Assembly: GCA_002633005.1 (NCBI GenBank)
Contig: NMRA01000338.1
Location: 277,690 to 341,689 of the forward strand
Direction: 5' to 3'
DNA length: 64,000 nt
From: Phoronis australis
Lineage: Eukaryota; Phoronida; Phoronidae
A model generated the notes under the pieces. The model was not told the DNA's origin and did not search any database. It saw only the letters and a list, made by a program, of their open reading frames with translations. Shown here one piece after another: positions 35,850 through 49,422 of the stretch (the stretch's first letter is position 1; each line of letters opens with the position of its first letter). A program made the translations under genes and the position numbers.

Positions 35850-37319
35850 TGTTTTGAAAGTGTTTTCGAAGCTCCAATTGAAACGACACGTGCAGTTACC
35901 AGTTTCCTTGGCGGAACAGAGAGCTCAGTCCCAAAAATTAAACGAGAAAGTGTTTCTGTAGTAAACGAACTATTTTCTGCTTTATCGTTTTTATAGCAGA
36001 CAGTCGAAATATTATTAAGAATGTTTAGTTTTTCTCAGAAAGAATCACCATGTCCAGACAGAGCGTTTGTAACTCTTGTCATCACTCGATATTTACAGCA
36101 TCCACTTTCCTGCACTGCGCTACATGACTACAATTCACGACGGCACACGATGAGATGCAAAGTTACCTTCCCAGTTCCCCTAGCCTTTCAAATAAATAAC
36201 GTATGATGACAGCCCCCGTGAGTAATTGCCGGAACATAAATCTAAGTTAAAGCCATCAATTGAGCACAATCGACATTTTAAAAGCTTGATAAATTCCTTC
36301 CTTTTAAATTGATCAATAACACGCGCTTTAAAAATATATTTTTCTTAAATTATTAGTAATTCACGTACGTGATCGACGTGCCTGAGAACTAAAGAACAAT
36401 TTGTAAGCCGTGGGATGAATGGGAAAAACAGCTTTGAGAAAAGGTTATCGTAGCTGCATTTAAGATGAGCCACAACGTCGCACTGAAGGTGCTTAAAACC
36501 ACCATGTACCTTGTTTTGATAAATGACTACAATGTCATTTCTTTATAGCACTGCCTATTACAATCATGAATTCAATATCCCAAAATCGAGAAAATAGAAG
36601 AAAGGCGACTTTAATTGAAAGCTTCTTAGCTCCACAGCCATCAGTGCGATGTACATGTATAAACGTGTCATGATCACCAACACGGGGGTTTCTTGTATAT
36701 ATATCCGCATTTTCCCGATGTTCAGCGGGAAAGTTAAAAAGCCACAGCGTGGTCAAATACTAATTGTCACGACTACTACTAACACACAGCATTGCCATTC
36801 CTTATTATACCATAAACCACGGGAAAGCGTGCAGCAATGTCGGACGACTGCTCACACTAAACACAGTGGAGCCGACGACTAACGCTGTGATTGGTTGTCC
36901 CGATTTTAGCCAGTATGTATCGACCAATGAAAGCTTGAGAACAACTTAGTAACGTATCTTCAGATAGTGTTTACTGGTGTTCTAATTGGACAATTGATCG
37001 ACTGGTGGGGTTGTTTTTGGTGTTTTGGTATGACATTGGTTATTAAAACAGTACGGTTAGTTCACAAACTGTATGTAACTGAGACAAATTAATATAGTCC
37101 AAAGTTTCTTCATAGTTCGCGCAAACTCTTGCTTTTGTTACTAAACAGTAGTATAGACTTCCGTTTCACAACGGATGCTATTCCTACTATGACTATAGTT
37201 TACGTTCCGAAAGACACGCTGACGTCCCACAGATCCGATAGGTTTTTCAAATTTGACGTTTTTAGTTTTCTTCTGTGTACTTGGTTTTACTGATGGTTGA
37301 AGTGGTGACTGAACAAAGT
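35850..37319. other. 5' flank of GPCR gene 1, nothing recognised
   Basis: Upstream region of the gene on the - strand. No clear TATA box or exon could be supported. Confidence 0.35.
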
Positions 37320-37380
37320 CTCGGTCGATACGCGGAATAATGTCTCGTGGGATATTACTTCATCAACGCCACTCTTGGGA
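37320..37380 (+). repeat. Dispersed repeat fragment shared with 62210-62272
   Basis: Contains CGCGGAATAATGTCTCGTGG and GATATTACTTCATCAACGCC, matching the reverse complement of 62210-62272 (GCGGAATAATGTCTTGTGGG, ATTACTTCATCTACGCCACT). Confidence 0.7.
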
Positions 37381-37902
37381 CGTTTTGTATATGTATTCAT
37401 TATATGCCTTAAGTACCGAGCCTGAGCAAACAACATCATTCGTATATTTACTAGAATCTACAAGATTATATGCCATGTCAACGCTTTTGATTGGACTAGG
37501 GTTTAGGGGCTCGAATTGAAGTTCGATTTTAGAGCCACAACCATGAAACCGTCTCTTTTCCCTGGAACTGGTCGTAACCTTCATAACCTGCATGAAAAGT
37601 ATTGCATCATCTCTGGCTGCAATTCATCAATATCACGATGCACAGAACTCACTTTGATTCCGAAACAGGTAAAATAGCGTCATGAGACCTTCAAGAAAAG
37701 TTAACGCCTAACACTGAAAATGAACATGTAGCATTTGGAACTTCGAACTGAACACTTAAATACAACCCGATAGTTTAAGGTAGAATAAACACGCTGGTGA
37801 CAGAAATGCCATAATCAACACTTCAAAGCAAAGAAGATAAAGTGGTACGACATGGTACGTAATCCTCGTATTAGCAACATACATCGGGTTAGCTAGGCGA
37901 CA

Positions 37903-37955
37903 GTTGTTGTTGTTGTTGCTGCTGCTGCTCTTGTTGTTGTTGTTGTTGTTGTTGT
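37903..37955. repeat. (GTT)n/(GCT)n microsatellite
   Basis: Runs of GTTGTTGTTGTTG, GCTGCTGCTGCTC and GTTGTTGTTGTT. The Asn/Ser repeat ORF on the other strand is only its translation. Confidence 0.9.
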
Positions 37956-40900
37956 CATTGTCAATATCCAACATATCACTAGTGTAGACTCTAACCAATT
38001 CCTCATTCTAAATGAAGACACCTGAATCAAAAATATTTTTTCTTAATTGTCAAATAAATGAGAAGAAAAATCTACTATTATTTAGTGTACCTTAACCGCT
38101 GAATTACCTCTTCAGGGGACAGTCGACAATACATGTTCATGTTTGTTTTGTTATTTCTCCTTAAATTTCAAACAAATACTAAATTTTATTATTAATTTGT
38201 TGGATTTTGTGTACTGGTTAGTTTGTCTAAAACCTGACCTTAAAATGAACCTGCCAATAATCCATAAACTGTCAAAATGAATATTTATTTGAGAGGCATT
38301 CACAACCCTAAGCACCATCATAACGTCTTACATATTTTTGCATAAATGAATATTTAAATCATGATCGTACAACCGGCACTACTTCAATCTTCCTCAGCGC
38401 AATGCCGGAAACAACTATTCTCACTTTCCAAACCACGAATTCGAATATTCTCAAAGGTCAACCGTTAATCATCAAGTTTAAGACCAGTGTACTTCGATCG
38501 AGTTATTTGAGCGAATAAACAATAAATGAAAAAAGTCTGTACTAACGAACTATTAGTTTCATATTTTCTAAAACCTCTAGAGAGTGTATCAACATGCAGG
38601 ACGTGAGCCATCCAGAAACTTCATAATATATTGAGAGCGAGTCTTGCCCGGTGGACTGAACATTTACCTACTAGAACCTCATCTCCTAGGATGAGTTGAT
38701 GTGAAATTCAATGCCGGGAACTTGCTTTTCTTGTGGTTCAGTCAATACTCCCGTTCCGTGATTAGGGCAGTTTGTATCTGACGTCACCTAGCTTTCTACG
38801 GGAAGGCCTTAGGGCTTGAAAGTAAACTCCTGTTCTCCTCTCTCAAACCAAACTTGTTAGGCCTATACGCAGTTCTTGAGTAGTTGTTCTGGAGATTGTG
38901 TTTCAGTTGTCTTCAGAAAGTTTCATAGCGATTTCAACTCAGCAGATGAGACTTTAACCAGGCAACTTAAATAGGTTATAAATCCGTATTCCGGTTGAGA
39001 ATTCGACCAGCCAATCAGAAACGCCGGTGAAAAAAATTCCCGAGGAAAATTAAGTGATACCTGCCTGCTGGCTACCACCTAGCGGCACGCAGGGAACCAG
39101 CGAGCTCATATGACGTGTCATGCATGGTCTCGAAGAATTACGAATTGGCTGTCAGTCCATCGCTTTACTTGTGATTCATAGTGAATTTCTAATTCTCCCC
39201 TTTTCCAGTTCTAGATACCTTGTGTTCATCCCTGCGGTATGGACACCCATCTGGCATGATTTTTCTTATTTGAAGCGCCAGTGTTCTCAGTTAAGTACTC
39301 TAAAATGAAATAGTAGGATACCAGGTACGATACAATATACACAAATAATCCATAGGCGTGATCGAGGTCGGTGGATAAAAACTACGGAGTGTAAAACATT
39401 GAAATTTTAATTCATTGGTCACATATGCATGTGTACCGGATGTGTTCGTACTTCAATGGACACAGCGGTGCATAGAGTGGAATGCGTCGAGGAACCACAA
39501 ATTATGATAACGATTTTTTTTCAGCCGTATGATTAGATTTACGTATTTCCCAAGGATTATTTTACGATTACGAACAAGGCGTTCGCACTAAAGGGTTTAA
39601 ATACGTTCGTGTTCTGTAGTCTGTATACACGACGACAGGATTTCGAGCAACCTCTCGCCAACTCGCGTCATCTTTCATTTTCCACTACGCTGAGTAGTGC
39701 TGGCGGTCCTTGTCTCAGTGTCTACATTAGGCATCAGTAGATATTTTGTATTTTTACCAATTGGTCACGACTCACGCAGGAACTACGCCAGCACAGAGAA
39801 ATTCAGTTGTGCTAAGGTCGCTCTCAAAAACGGGCATTGGTTGAAGTAGCGCAGACTGTACTGGTGATTTCAGCGATGGTTTCAGACCACGTTTAGCAAT
39901 TCAATTACTGTAGGGTTCCATGTTTGGTCAACAAGAAGCAGCTTATGCTTGTAAAACGAATAAGTAGTTCAAGATAAAATGGAAAACTGAAAATCAATGT
40001 GTTTCGGTGGTCAAGAAAAAAGACTGGACCGTTCGATACCCCGTTCAATTGTTCTTCTAGACATGCAAGCAGTGGCTTGAACTAAGAAAACGTATTGCAT
40101 TCGAGTCGCGTTTTTGCCAAAAAGTGCCTTGAACAAAAAGCCTGGTTAGCACTCAGTATGTGTATAAGGGCGTTTTTGATCACTGCCGATCAGAAGGTAT
40201 TTTGCGATTGAAAAATCGAAGTGAGAACTTCTACAGATGCGTCGCCATCTTGTCACTGGCGAACGCAAGGTGGTTTTGCAAAGCGAACAGCTACTTCAAA
40301 TTAAAACAGAACCGTAGAATTCTACTCGAAATAGGTAGGTGGTCACATTGTTTTTACGTAGAAGAAGAGTGATTGGCCTGCTACATAGAATCAATGGCTT
40401 GAGTGTTCAAATTGCTCAGCGACATCAAAATGTGTCTTGAATAGCGTCTGCTTGGCTATTTTTAAGCGCCGCGCTAGAAATACGAGAGTTTCCACAGACT
40501 GACGAACAGAAACGTTTCTATTTTGTGACGGAAATTTCAAAAAATATAAACGATGCGAGAATTTTCCGGATGACTCGCCAGTTTTTCAATGAGCTCCGAG
40601 TTTTCCTTGGAGGTTATATGAGGGCGCCTCAGACCGTAACAAAGACGGTCTCTAGCTGTAAATGAAGTTAACGACAAAAACTGGTAGGTGCGTTCCGAGC
40701 ATGCGCGACACAATGCTTAAAGGCGGCAGGAACAACAATTTCCCTAACATAGTGATCCGGTTTACGTGACAGTCGGCGCCCTGTTTGTTTGTACTTGTTG
40801 GATGCATAGGCGCGGCCACTTCCGCCTGCCGGGATGGAAAACTTACAACTGAATCTCCTCCATCTCCGAGCACACCGAGGCAATTACACGTGGCGGGATT

Positions 40901-42258
40901 TTATGGATTTTTGATTTGTTTAAGTCTTTGCCGGAATATTTACACATATTGCATCTTATTTGATGTCCTGACCATTCCCGAATCACAAACACCTCAAATC
41001 AAAAATATTTGCATTTCATTACCCATTAAACATTCTTAAATGAATTTCCCCGTTTTTGGTTTCATTATCGTTATTTGACACACCTGCCGCTGTGAATCTA
41101 ATCCAGAGACCTGTCTGTAGATACATTTACTGCTACAGGTAGAAACCTCGTGGAGCACAATTTGACCTGAATTTTGCGAACCAAAATGTTGTAAATGAAG
41201 CAAAATATAGTACGAGTGAAATGAATCAATACCGTACGCAATATGTACCGGTACTTTTGTAATTTGATTACACTCGTGACCTGTTGGCACCATTTTAAGT
41301 TAATGAGCCCACTATAAAAATTATATCAACATGCAGGGACAATTTGTGCACGGGATTCGCCTGCGGCCGATCTAAATATCATTTTAAAAAACTCCAGACC
41401 TGCAAAATAGGGCGCTAAAACGAAAAACAACAAATTTAGCCCCAGTCTATTCGTTTGCTGCTAAAATGATTTTATCTCAGTCTTAAAAAGTACCAAAAGC
41501 GTAATCTTTACAATTATATAGACATAGCAATGCTACAATATAAATTGTACCATCACAATTTATTTTTGACCAGACACAGCTCCCGGTTATCCACGAAATT
41601 TAATAAAAGTTAAATATTCGAAATATTTCAATCCGCAGCAAAACGTTAATAAATTATTTACAGTTTCATTTTTAACAATGTTTGTTATTTTTGACTGAAT
41701 TCAACAAAAATCAGCGCACTTTAGTTACAGTTATAATGGTTGGTTGAACTGTTTGAATGCGACTGCCTTTCTCGTGGTCCGAGAAACAGTCTTGTTTGTG
41801 ATAAATCCATTAGATTGACATTTAGAATTTCAAGTGTTTTACTTTTTCGTAGGAGATAAAAAGCAAAGCATTTTAGTTTTTTTCATTATTTTATTCTCAA
41901 AATGCTCAAAAGTGTTTGGTTTAACATCTCTGTACCTAGGCAAGGAATCTTAAATTTATGATAGCGCAGGGACCTGCTGACGAGTTCGTTGTAATGTCAA
42001 GTCCTATTCACGTCTGCTCGTAGAAACGATTCTGAAACACGAGGTGTCACTCCGGCTTCTTTATACTTGCAGTATTATTTTCTTCAAAGTCAGCCTTGTG
42101 AATGTCGACAATGCTACAAATCCAAGTACCCGTTCTGTAGACGCAGCACACACGCGAAAGTGCACGATCACTCAAGTATTCGCGAGATATCGTCACGTGC
42201 TACAAGCGAAGCAGGTGATACTTCTAGCTTTACTCGTGGCTTCGGAACTTGATTTGAC
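37956..42258. other. Intergenic, no gene supported
   Basis: No domain-bearing ORF, RNA gene or clear element was found. Some short ORFs of 60-90 codons show no recognisable motif. Confidence 0.35.
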
Positions 42259-42367
42259 CAAGTAGCGTAGTATAATAGGAGGGTTCACTTGTGAGTTCGT
42301 TGTTATCGCTACTACTAGCGCCACTAGGTGGTAAATAAGCAACAGTCAAGTAGGAAGAGCGAGAACA

Positions 42368-42490
42368 ATGGAGAAGGGCACCTTTTGCAGTGCGATAAAT
42401 TGCACTTATTCATCCACGGAAACCCCAGACTTGCCATTTTTTACGTTTCCTAAGGATCCAGAAATGTTAGAATTATTTGTTATTCAATAA
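42368..42490 (+). pseudogene. THAP zinc-finger N-terminus (first exon or fragment)
   Basis: ATG at 42368 (context ACAATGG) gives MEKGTFCSAINCTYSST, then TPDLPFFTFPKDPEMLEL, stop at 42488. The C-x4-C pair followed by F-x-x-F-P-K-D-P-E is the standard THAP beginning (usually C-x2-4-C ... F-H-x-F-P-K/x). The Trp, Cys and His of the finger are absent downstream, so it is either exon 1 of a spliced transposase or a truncated copy. It lies inside the element 42259-43647. Confidence 0.6.
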
Positions 42491-42689
42491 TATGATATAT
42501 TATCTTTCATTTTCTGTGTTATATTCACGGTTGGAAGACAAGTCGATCGCAGTCCCGGTGCCACTGTCACCTGCAGTGTAGGCTACTGCATAGGCCACGC
42601 TCTGTCTTCTAAAGATACTTTGTTGTCAATGTACGTCTACTAAAATTATATGTGAGGGAACATCAGAATGGAATAGAGGAAAAAACCGG

Positions 42690-42835
42690 AAAATTTTCCT
42701 GGGCGGGAGGGGGCATAAGCTCCCCCCATTCGGTGCTATGCGCATCTACAATCGTGGTTTGCGGAATGGCTTACAGCCGGACAAAATGTTTCCCCCCTTG
42801 TGATATCCTAGATCCGCCACTGTGAATTGTCTTGC
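42690..42835. repeat. Transposon-end sequence with G/C runs and GATCCGCCACTG
   Basis: Has GGGCGGGAGGGGGCATAAGC, then CCCCCCTTGTGATATCCTAG and ATCCGCCACTGTG. The same end motif (ATCCTAGATC[CA]GCCACTG) recurs at 47640-47660, and GTGGCGAATATAGGATATCA at 62411-62430. It resembles CAGTGGCGGATC-type termini often seen in hAT-like elements; the family is inferred. Confidence 0.5.
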
Positions 42836-43647
42836 TTTGTTCGTCTTACTTGTGTTACACCTACTGCACAAACCAGTTGTCTGCACTGGTAGCAGCCTGG
42901 CGTATTCAATAGGGAACACACTCAAAATTCTTAGGTGAACATGAAACGCGCAGTGAGCTGGGAGCACTTCGTAATGAAAAGTTGGAAAACACCCAGTATG
43001 GTACTGGGGCATGATGGCCACCAGTCATATCAAGCAAAGGTCCTCGGGATCATGTTCAAAACGAGGGAAAAATCTTATCATCACCTTAGCACATGTTTCC
43101 AATAATCAGGGGAACAACCAAAATTTGTGACGATGGGAGGGGCACAACACTCATGTGGCATACCCTGTTGGTTTTTACCTGTTTAGCACTTCTCCAATGT
43201 ACATCCCTGGGAGGGGGTCAACACCCGTTTGGCCCCCACCTGGTTTGCACTCCTCCCTTGTACACCTGCATGTGGGCAACTCTCCCCTGAAGCCCCAGGT
43301 GCCTTATTAAGAACTCAAACATGAAACAAAACCATGATGGCTTTTGAAGGGAGCTTCAAGAGAATGAAAGCAAATACACTTTAATTTTGATTAAAGCACA
43401 CATTTTCATTCTCATTCGATTATAAGTGGATGTTAGTTTACGTATTTTACCCATTTTCGATCACACAGGAATTTTATTGCACGTCGAACTTCATTAAAAT
43501 ATGAATTTATCAGTGTTTACATGGTTCGGTCTGCGCCGCTAAATTAGTGTTGCTTATTCGTCGCTTGGGGCGCTAGTTTTTCGACCTATAACCATGGCGG
43601 CGAATAGCAAAATGGCGGAGTGAACTCTCCTATTCTTCGTACAATCA

Positions 43648-46600
43648 TTGATTTGACTAACAGTAGACTCGACGTGAGCAACGTGAATGTTCTGTTGTTT
43701 TTCCACATCATCAATATTTGCGCTGATTACAGCTCACTTGTGATTGAACAGGTTAAATGAAGAATAAACCGCAAATAATCATCTTTATCTAAACTGAAAA
43801 TCTTCTCAGCGTTTGATACTTCGTTTAGCTAATTGCATCTATTCTATAAGAAGTTAGCCATAACGTTGATAGTTAGAGTCTTTTGCACCTGGTGATTTTG
43901 TGATTTAGAACACTTAAATTAAAATTATAGGCGTAGTACGGCCATTAAAACAATCTTTAATCATCGAAGTCGTTAAAAGGCAATTATTGCTATTCACTGA
44001 ATTAATGTTATTTTTCTTGGCGTTGCGCTGTCGTTCGTACAGAACGTGTTTTGAAGTCTAGTTGATCCTGGTGCATACTTTGAGTTCATGTTTATAAACA
44101 TAAGTTTTGAACTTATAGTCTCGAATACAACTGCATCTGAATGAATGCATGTAGCCATCGCGTGTAGGTCTGCATGTACCACTGGCTCTTTTGCAGCCGA
44201 TTGAACAAGACGAATACAGTATTCTGCATGAAAGTAGGAACTTATCTGTAAACAAATCTGTAGAATCGTCACGTTAACAAATACCAACTGTGTGCGATTT
44301 TTACCACTTGGAATGTCACTCAATGGGTGTACTTTCTTCTTAACAATAATTTGCTTGTAAAAATCACTGGTGATGTTTTACTGAAGTTAAGGTTACATAG
44401 GACCGTATAGGTCGTATATTAAGACACTGCATATCTACGAGATTGAAGAGTTCAACTCTCTAAAAGTGAACATTTTCTAAAAGTAGAAAGCCACGTGACC
44501 ATGCGAGCAGTTGACAGGTCGTTTTTTTAAGGTTGATACTAAAACAAAATGCTTTAACATCAACAGAAATTAAAAACCTTTACGAAAAAACCCTAAACAT
44601 ACCTGGTGAGCTGGTTGAATTCCGATAACTCAGTTGATGACGGACAGTTGTCCTGGACCCTGTTTTTGCTTCCACTTTTCTGTACACGGACCGCTTTAAG
44701 TCCTCTCTTTCAGTCACGTGGTATAGGATTGCTGGCAGACAAAGGACACAAGATTGCATTTTAGCCATGAATGATTTGCGCAGAAACGTGGCGAATTTTG
44801 TTGTTGACACTTTTTGTGTTCAGAGCGCAAGAATTGATCTGCACGAATCCCGGATACGTGCCCGAGGCGATGCCAAAAAACTAAAATATCTACCTGAGGT
44901 GAAATTAACTGAATATTAGGACACCAAGGTAAGACATCACCATGTTGCCGGCTTCTACGTCGTTGCCGTAAATTATGTGCGTCATCTGCTGTCACACAAT
45001 GTACAATACTGTGAGAAGAGCGAAACTGGTTACCGTCACGAAGAATACCTGAATTGTCGCGTGTATGGCGTCACGTGGTTGTCCAAACTCCCTTACTGGG
45101 GTTTTGATTTTTGATTTTCGGTCGCTCCCATTATCTATGGTGTGAAATGTAACTCCGTCCCTAGGAATCATGTGTATTAAAATAAGAATTTATATTAATA
45201 CATGTCAGACTCATACCTACAAAATTCAAGATAAATTGAATAGGGTATCACGGGAAAACTGAATACTTTTAATTTCAAAATTGACCATTGACTTGTGTTT
45301 ATTGAGTTAGAGACCCTCATGTTAAAACTCCCCTTGTTTCTGTTGTTCATATTAAAATAAAGTATGATGGAATTTCTGGCAACTGAGGATAGCAATTCTA
45401 TATGGCATATTACTCGCAACAGGAGGTGAACAAATTGTGATGGCCGGGGGGGGACTCTGGCTTCTGGAGGGGAAAGAAGCTCAACTAGCGGGATTTTCAT
45501 GCTGGTGCTCTCTAGAATAGTGAGAGACGAAAGCGACTTCCGCTAGATCTCGACTCAGATTCGCTGGACACCATGGTTATTAAACTCAAACACAGGTAAA
45601 CAAATCTCACTGTCAGTCCCTCCGATTGTGTGATTAGGTTAATTTCACTAGTATAACTGAGGTGGACCCCTGCTACATTTTGTTCGAGACATTGAGTGTA
45701 TAGAATCTAAGGGCTAAGCGATGAACCCTTTGAAATCTAATATTTGATAAACATTCGTCCTCAGTCAAAAATAGCTGAGACAGTTTTTGCTCAGAAAAAC
45801 TTCAAAATATTTTTCAAGACATAAAGTACCCAAACCTTCATGTGCGCAGGGATCAATAAGAGGATTTCTTAACTACACCCCGTGCTCGATGGAACATCAA
45901 ACTTAATCACAGTTAAACCATAGATTACTAAACATTAATCTAAGATTAAACTAACATGATCATATTTCTAAAAACTGCCAACTCATGAATTAGTTACGAA
46001 GCTTGATTAAGTCATCACTAGTATTAAGAAAGTTTAGACAAGAGTAATGTATTGGATATTTGCCATACTAAATAAATGCTACTGAACAGAGGAGTTAAGC
46101 TCATGTATCATCTTTGAGACAAAAGCCATTGAACTCCTTTAGTACCCTCATAATTAAGCTGGCATATCCTGTGAAGCTTCAATATGTAAATCCTGAATTT
46201 CAAGCATTGTAACAATAAACGGAACATTCACTCCATCACATGTTAGGTATCCTTGTCAACCTCAAATGTAGTTTTCAGTATTAGCACATACAACACTTTA
46301 CCCAGAGCAAGCAGCACTGCTGGTCATACTATGTTTCGTGTGGCAGCAGGGCGTGGTATTACATCCACATTTGCACACACTGCAGATGATTTACAGGAAT
46401 TTCTGAGGAGCAGGTTGCAGGTCGGTCATGATTAGCACAAAGTTGCCAGTAGCGACTTTGCAGCCCCAGTCCATAGCATTCCACCACCTAACCATTCCTT
46501 GGTCTACAGTGGTGGTACACTATGAGGCTACGATACTTGACTGAAACCGACGTAAGAGGAAGTCTACATGGCTGAACTGACACTGTGTATGCTGCAGTTT

Positions 46601-47360
46601 TCACCCAGAATTTTTCTCTCCTGAGAATTGAAGGTTGCTATTGTACATAACTAAGGGTCAGGTGTGTCAGAAGTTGAATGTGGGTTTGTTTAAAATGTAG
46701 CTATGGTTTGAGATTGTGCGTGGATGGAGAGAGAATGGTTAAATCCAGTAATATGTGATAACCTCTCACTAAAATAAGTGAACCTGTTGTACGTTAAGTA
46801 GACTAACAATGAAGAGTAACTACGCTAGCGCCCTCAGTAAGGTTTACTTCAATCGACTATAGACCCTATTCACACTGACAGGAGGCGCGTTCCAAAACGA
46901 GGCTCGCTACGTTAGCTGTGGTAGCTTATCCGCGTAGTTGTACTTCGCGTTGCTCGAACAGCTAGAAAAAATACGGACACTCAGCTGTCTGTTTTACAAT
47001 CCCTAAGGACGCTGGGATTCGGAAGCGTTGGGTTCTTGCCATACGCCGCGACGGAGGAAAATATGTCCGTGTAAAATTTATAACTGTTTTCGAATCATAA
47101 TTTGTCGCATCTCGATTGTCGCCATAGCAACGAGGAATGGAGAATCTACGGCCAGCCAGGCTGTGTTTTCATGACTATGGGTTGAAGCGCGATGCATTTT
47201 TGTTAACAAAAAGGACAGGGTCCTCAATCCCTCAATTTTGGGGCCAAATATTGGCCCTATTCCCCTCGAGGCCTAAAAATTCCCGTAGTGATTGAAAATT
47301 TCTCTCCAACGGCTCAAATCACCTGTGACCACAGAGGTGACAATTTGAAAAAGTACAAGA
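43648..47360. other. Intergenic, no gene supported
   Basis: Only the dispersed repeat fragment at about 46783-46855 was recognised. Confidence 0.35.
46783..46855 (-). repeat. Dispersed repeat fragment (relative of 24893-24962)
   Basis: Contains ACTAACAATGAAGAGTAACT and GCTAGCGCCCTCAGTAAGG. See 24893-24962. Confidence 0.6.
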
Positions 47361-47361
47361 T

Positions 47362-47662
47362 CATAGGCGGATTTAGGGGGGGGGGGGGCAGGGACCCGCC
47401 CCCCCCTTGACTGCTGCAAGCAAAATAAACCAGCAAAACGTGAAGCGGGAGGAAATACTGAGTTCGAGCTAGGACCGGTTGCGGACGAGGGGGAAAACAC
47501 GTTACGTTTTTTTTAGTCCAACGACAGATTTCCTGAGCAGAAGGTATATATCCTCGGCGCGCGCAACTTCCGGGCAGCCTGCGTGCATACAATCGCGCTT
47601 TGCCCGCTTCTCCGAGGATGTCGGGACCCCCCTCATGGTATCCTAGATCAGCCACTGAAAAC
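47362..47662. mobile_element. Candidate ~300-bp MITE with G-run/C-run ends
   Basis: The left end reads AGGCGGATTTAGGGGGGGGG and the right end CCCCCCTCATGGTATCCTAG then ATCAGCCACTG, inverted with respect to each other (GGCGGATTTAGG / GGCTGATCTAGG). No coding capacity. A second pair of such ends lies at about 47850-48010. Confidence 0.5.
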
Positions 47663-47848
47663 GTTACTTGAGACAGAGCTATGGCAACTTGCAATAGGGC
47701 GGGGTGCTATTGATGGTGATCGGGAGGTCAGTAGATTTTTCACTGACCCGTCACTCGGCGAAACGTTCCCCTCTTAGAAGGCCGCACAGACATCTTTCCC
47801 CTCGGATATGAACGAGGCCTCTGAAGAAACATGATAACTATGCTTGTT

Positions 47849-48010
47849 CCAGGGGGGATCCAGGACTTTGAGTTGGGGGGGGGCAAGGCAGAGTATTAGC
47901 CAGGATTTTGCCCGTCAGACATTCGCGCTCCTGAACTCCCAAATGGAATCTGGGAGAATTTTTTTGGGGGGGGCATGGCCCCCTTGGCTCCCCTCTAAAC
48001 CCACCACTGT
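47849..48010. repeat. Second G-run/C-run bounded repeat
   Basis: Begins near CAGGGGGGATCCAGGACTTT and ends CCCTCTAAACCCACCACTG, again with GGGGGG runs inside. Same class of terminus as 47362-47662. Confidence 0.45.
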
Positions 48011-49011
48011 GCTCTGTCCATTTAACTAAAACTGAGCTCTAAAACGAGGTTATGCTTTGGACGAAAGAATTGGGTGTTTTAATTTTAAAATTCAACTTGG
48101 TCGAGATTGATATTTGAAAAATATAACACATGAAATAGACGTAATTATTAAAACCAAGAAAGCAGAATTGATGGTCATATAATTTTTATTTTCAATTGCG
48201 AGCCTGGTTTTTTATCGTAATCAAAATATATATATTTAATAACATCAAGTATTATTTCAGATCAATGACAAATCAACTGTTAGTCCCGGTAGTGCCTACC
48301 TCACCAGGACCTAGGCTATGCTGGAAGCTAATAGGCCTTCTCTTGATCAACAAATTAAACCAGATGTGACTAATTGCACATGACAGCAAAATGCTATGAG
48401 CCACCACTGTCGAATATATCTTCAACTCGTCAACAATACGACCAGATGACCTGGTTCGTGTAGAAAGCAAGAATTTATTAGAAGAAACGTTACCCTGCAT
48501 TCAGCATGATACCTAATCCGTAACTCTACGATCGCCGCAATTTGGTCATGTTTGCTTTTCACGTTTCGAACCTAGTTTTCCGGAAAAAAACTTATATCCT
48601 TTCGTCAGACAGCTCTTTGGTGCATTGACTTGTTCTTTATCTGTACTTTTATACTTCTCTGTGGTTAATTATTGACAATTTTTTAAGATTTAATATTCAG
48701 GTTGGACTCCAAAGACCGGCTATTTATTAACTCACACAATGTAAATTTCCGCTCTGTTTATCGCAGTGACCCTCGCTTTGGATTTTAATGTCCGCCGCGT
48801 GAGTTGGGTCTATAATAATCAAACGTCTTATCTGCTATCCAAGCTGTAAGGCTCGACACTCGTTGGATGACAGCCCTGTTGGTGATTCTTCGAACTAACA
48901 CACCATACTGCGACAGTGTGGTTGCTGGTCACAATCCTTTCGTGATGCAACACTTGCAGGCAATATCTTCTACCCAAGTTCCTCTTGCTGGTCGCAGTCC
49001 CTCGTGACGCA
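48011..49011. other. Intergenic, no gene supported
   Basis: AT-rich. A 75-codon ORF on the - strand at 48273-48500 has no recognisable domain. Confidence 0.35.
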
Positions 49012-49066
49012 AGGTTCGATACTCCGAGGGTTGACTGCTCCGAAAGGTTCACTACTCCGAAAATAC
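49012..49066 (+). repeat. 16-bp-period minisatellite, locus 1
   Basis: About three units of the type GGTTCACTACTCCGAA. Same family as loci at 51671, 52361, 54350 and 61085. Confidence 0.7.
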
Positions 49067-49091
49067 ATAAAATTTCGATGCGCAGTTACAG

Positions 49092-49150
49092 GCCCGTAGC
49101 CAGGGGTGTTCGGGGGGTTCGAACCCCCCGTGGAAAATGTCCAGCCCTAG
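49092..49150. repeat. Repeat end with a 20-bp perfect palindrome
   Basis: GCCCGTAGCCAGGGGTGTTC leads into the perfect palindrome CGGGGGGTTCGAACCCCCCG at 49111-49130. It is followed by GTGGAAAATGTCCAGCC. Confidence 0.6.
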
Positions 49151-49422
49151 CCTATCCGTTAAAGATGGACAACAATAACACAATTGTTGCACCTACTAGT
49201 ACTACTAACCACAATGTTAACCAAGTTAATAATATAATTGAATTTGCTTCTGATTCAAAGCGCTTCACATAATCATCGGGCCGTACCCGGCCAACTTCGC
49301 CCAAGTGGTGTTTGCGTAGATGACAGGATGGTGCAGACGATTAGAGGAGGCTTTGTGTTATTCATCGTATGCGCGTGCGGGCTACACCGTACAAGGGAGC
49401 CTAGAAGTAAATGTCTATACAT

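Larger units (their letters stand above)
42259..43647 (+). mobile_element. THAP-bearing DNA transposon, P-element-like, degenerate
   Basis: A 10-base direct repeat TTGATTTGAC lies at 42249-42258 and 43648-43657. Just inside, both ends share an inverted motif: ATAATAGGAGGGTTCAC at left and, on the other strand, AGAATAGGAGAGTTCAC at right; further in, both ends carry GCGC-C and AATAAGCAACA at matching places. The left part encodes a THAP zinc-finger start at 42368. P elements combine an N-terminal THAP domain with inverted repeats and an 8-bp target duplication. A 10-bp repeat is slightly longer than that, so the superfamily is uncertain. No catalytic domain remains. Confidence 0.55.

Noticed and set aside
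37756-37998. Asn-rich ORF on the - strand
   Set aside because: Product of the GTT/GCT microsatellite, with no flanking domain.
48273-48500. 75-codon ORF on the - strand
   Set aside because: No recognisable domain, no splice or promoter context.
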